Source of the DNA: Mariprofundus sp.
Lineage (GTDB): Bacteria; Pseudomonadota; Zetaproteobacteria; Mariprofundales; Mariprofundaceae
Direction of reading: 5' to 3'
DNA length: 6,951 nt
NCBI GenBank assembly: GCA_030951095.1
Contig: JAUZQI010000165.1
Location: 1-6,951, forward strand
Translations under genes and position numbers: made by a program
Notes under the pieces: model-generated
Database searches by the model: none
The model's input: the letters and a program-made list of their open reading frames with translations, nothing else
What the model was told of the DNA's origin: nothing
Shown: piece by piece, positions 6,748 to 6,951 of the stretch
Layout: the number at the start of each line of letters is the position of its first letter
Numbering within the stretch: the first letter of the stretch is position 1

Positions 6748-6951
6748 TTATGACTCATGAATAACCTCTACATAGTGTGATGACCTGCGTAAGAATGGCT
6801 TCTCGATCACATGCCAGAACAAAAATGCCATTGGCAGCACAATCATAGCGGCCGCAATAACGCCGGCAACAGGAGACTAGGCAAACAATCCCGCACCAAT
6901 CAACACCTGCAAAACAGGAAAATGTACAATATAGATACCATAGGAAAAATC
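6748..6951 (-). pseudogene. 3' end of an acyltransferase-3 (OafA/YrhL-like) gene with an in-frame amber codon
   Basis: The frame entering from the right edge reads DFSYGIYIVHFPVLQ, a typical C-terminal motif of acyltransferase-3 membrane proteins that O-acetylate or otherwise acylate surface glycans. After 24 codons it meets TAG (6879-6877). The same frame then stays open for 42 more codons with the expected ending: a hydrophobic helix (AGVIAAAMIVLPMAFLFW), HVIEKPFLRR, and a TAA at 6750-6748. A one-base change from TGG (Trp) or CAG (Gln) would explain the stop. The truncated product would lack the last membrane helix, so loss of function is likely though not certain. Sequencing error, stop readthrough or a recent mutation are all possible. 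The bulk of the gene lies outside the window. It sits 18 bases before the epimerase gene on the same strand. Confidence 0.75.

Noticed and set aside
1..6951. A previously undescribed biological system in the window.
   Set aside because: Every gene falls in a known family with a usual polysaccharide or replication role. The unusual points concern regulation, a repeat and a broken gene, not a new system.

Overview
The window looks like chromosomal DNA of a Gram-negative proteobacterium, most likely beta or gamma. It has a surface-polysaccharide (O-antigen type) gene cluster with a WaaL-like ligase and a WbpM/FlaA1-like dehydratase, a periplasmic ComEA-type protein, and a typical proteobacterial PriA. 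I cannot name the genus. Every gene I can support lies on the minus strand, so transcription runs from high to low coordinates.

Layout in transcription order: the 3' end of an acyltransferase-3 gene (6951-6748) interrupted by an in-frame TAG; an NAD-dependent epimerase/4-reductase (6729-5761); a small monotopic phosphoglycosyl transferase (5760-5200) whose ATG directly follows the upstream stop; an O-antigen ligase/polymerase-family membrane protein (5157-3925); a secreted helix-hairpin-helix protein (3923-3624) coupled to the ligase; a Rho-independent terminator (3607-3562); a large membrane-anchored nucleotide-sugar 4,6-dehydratase (3554-1683); a 175-base gap holding CACAGAG repeats and a probable promoter; and the N-terminal 502 codons of priA (1507-1, running off the left edge).

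Functionally, the dehydratase, the reductase/epimerase and the phosphoglycosyl transferase together could make a UDP-6-deoxy-N-acetylhexosamine (UDP-QuiNAc is the best guess) and load it onto undecaprenyl phosphate, starting an O-unit. The ligase would move the finished glycan to lipid A-core, and the acyltransferase, if intact, would decorate it. priA is a housekeeping replication-restart gene and probably a separate transcription unit.

I see no CRISPR array, tRNA, rRNA, transposase or clearly unknown system. The points most worth following up are the nonsense codon in the acyltransferase, the terminator placed 7 bases before the dehydratase start codon, the repeat-bounded segment that seems to carry the priA promoter, and the putative QuiNAc initiation module. 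No stretch above 300 bases lacks a gene.
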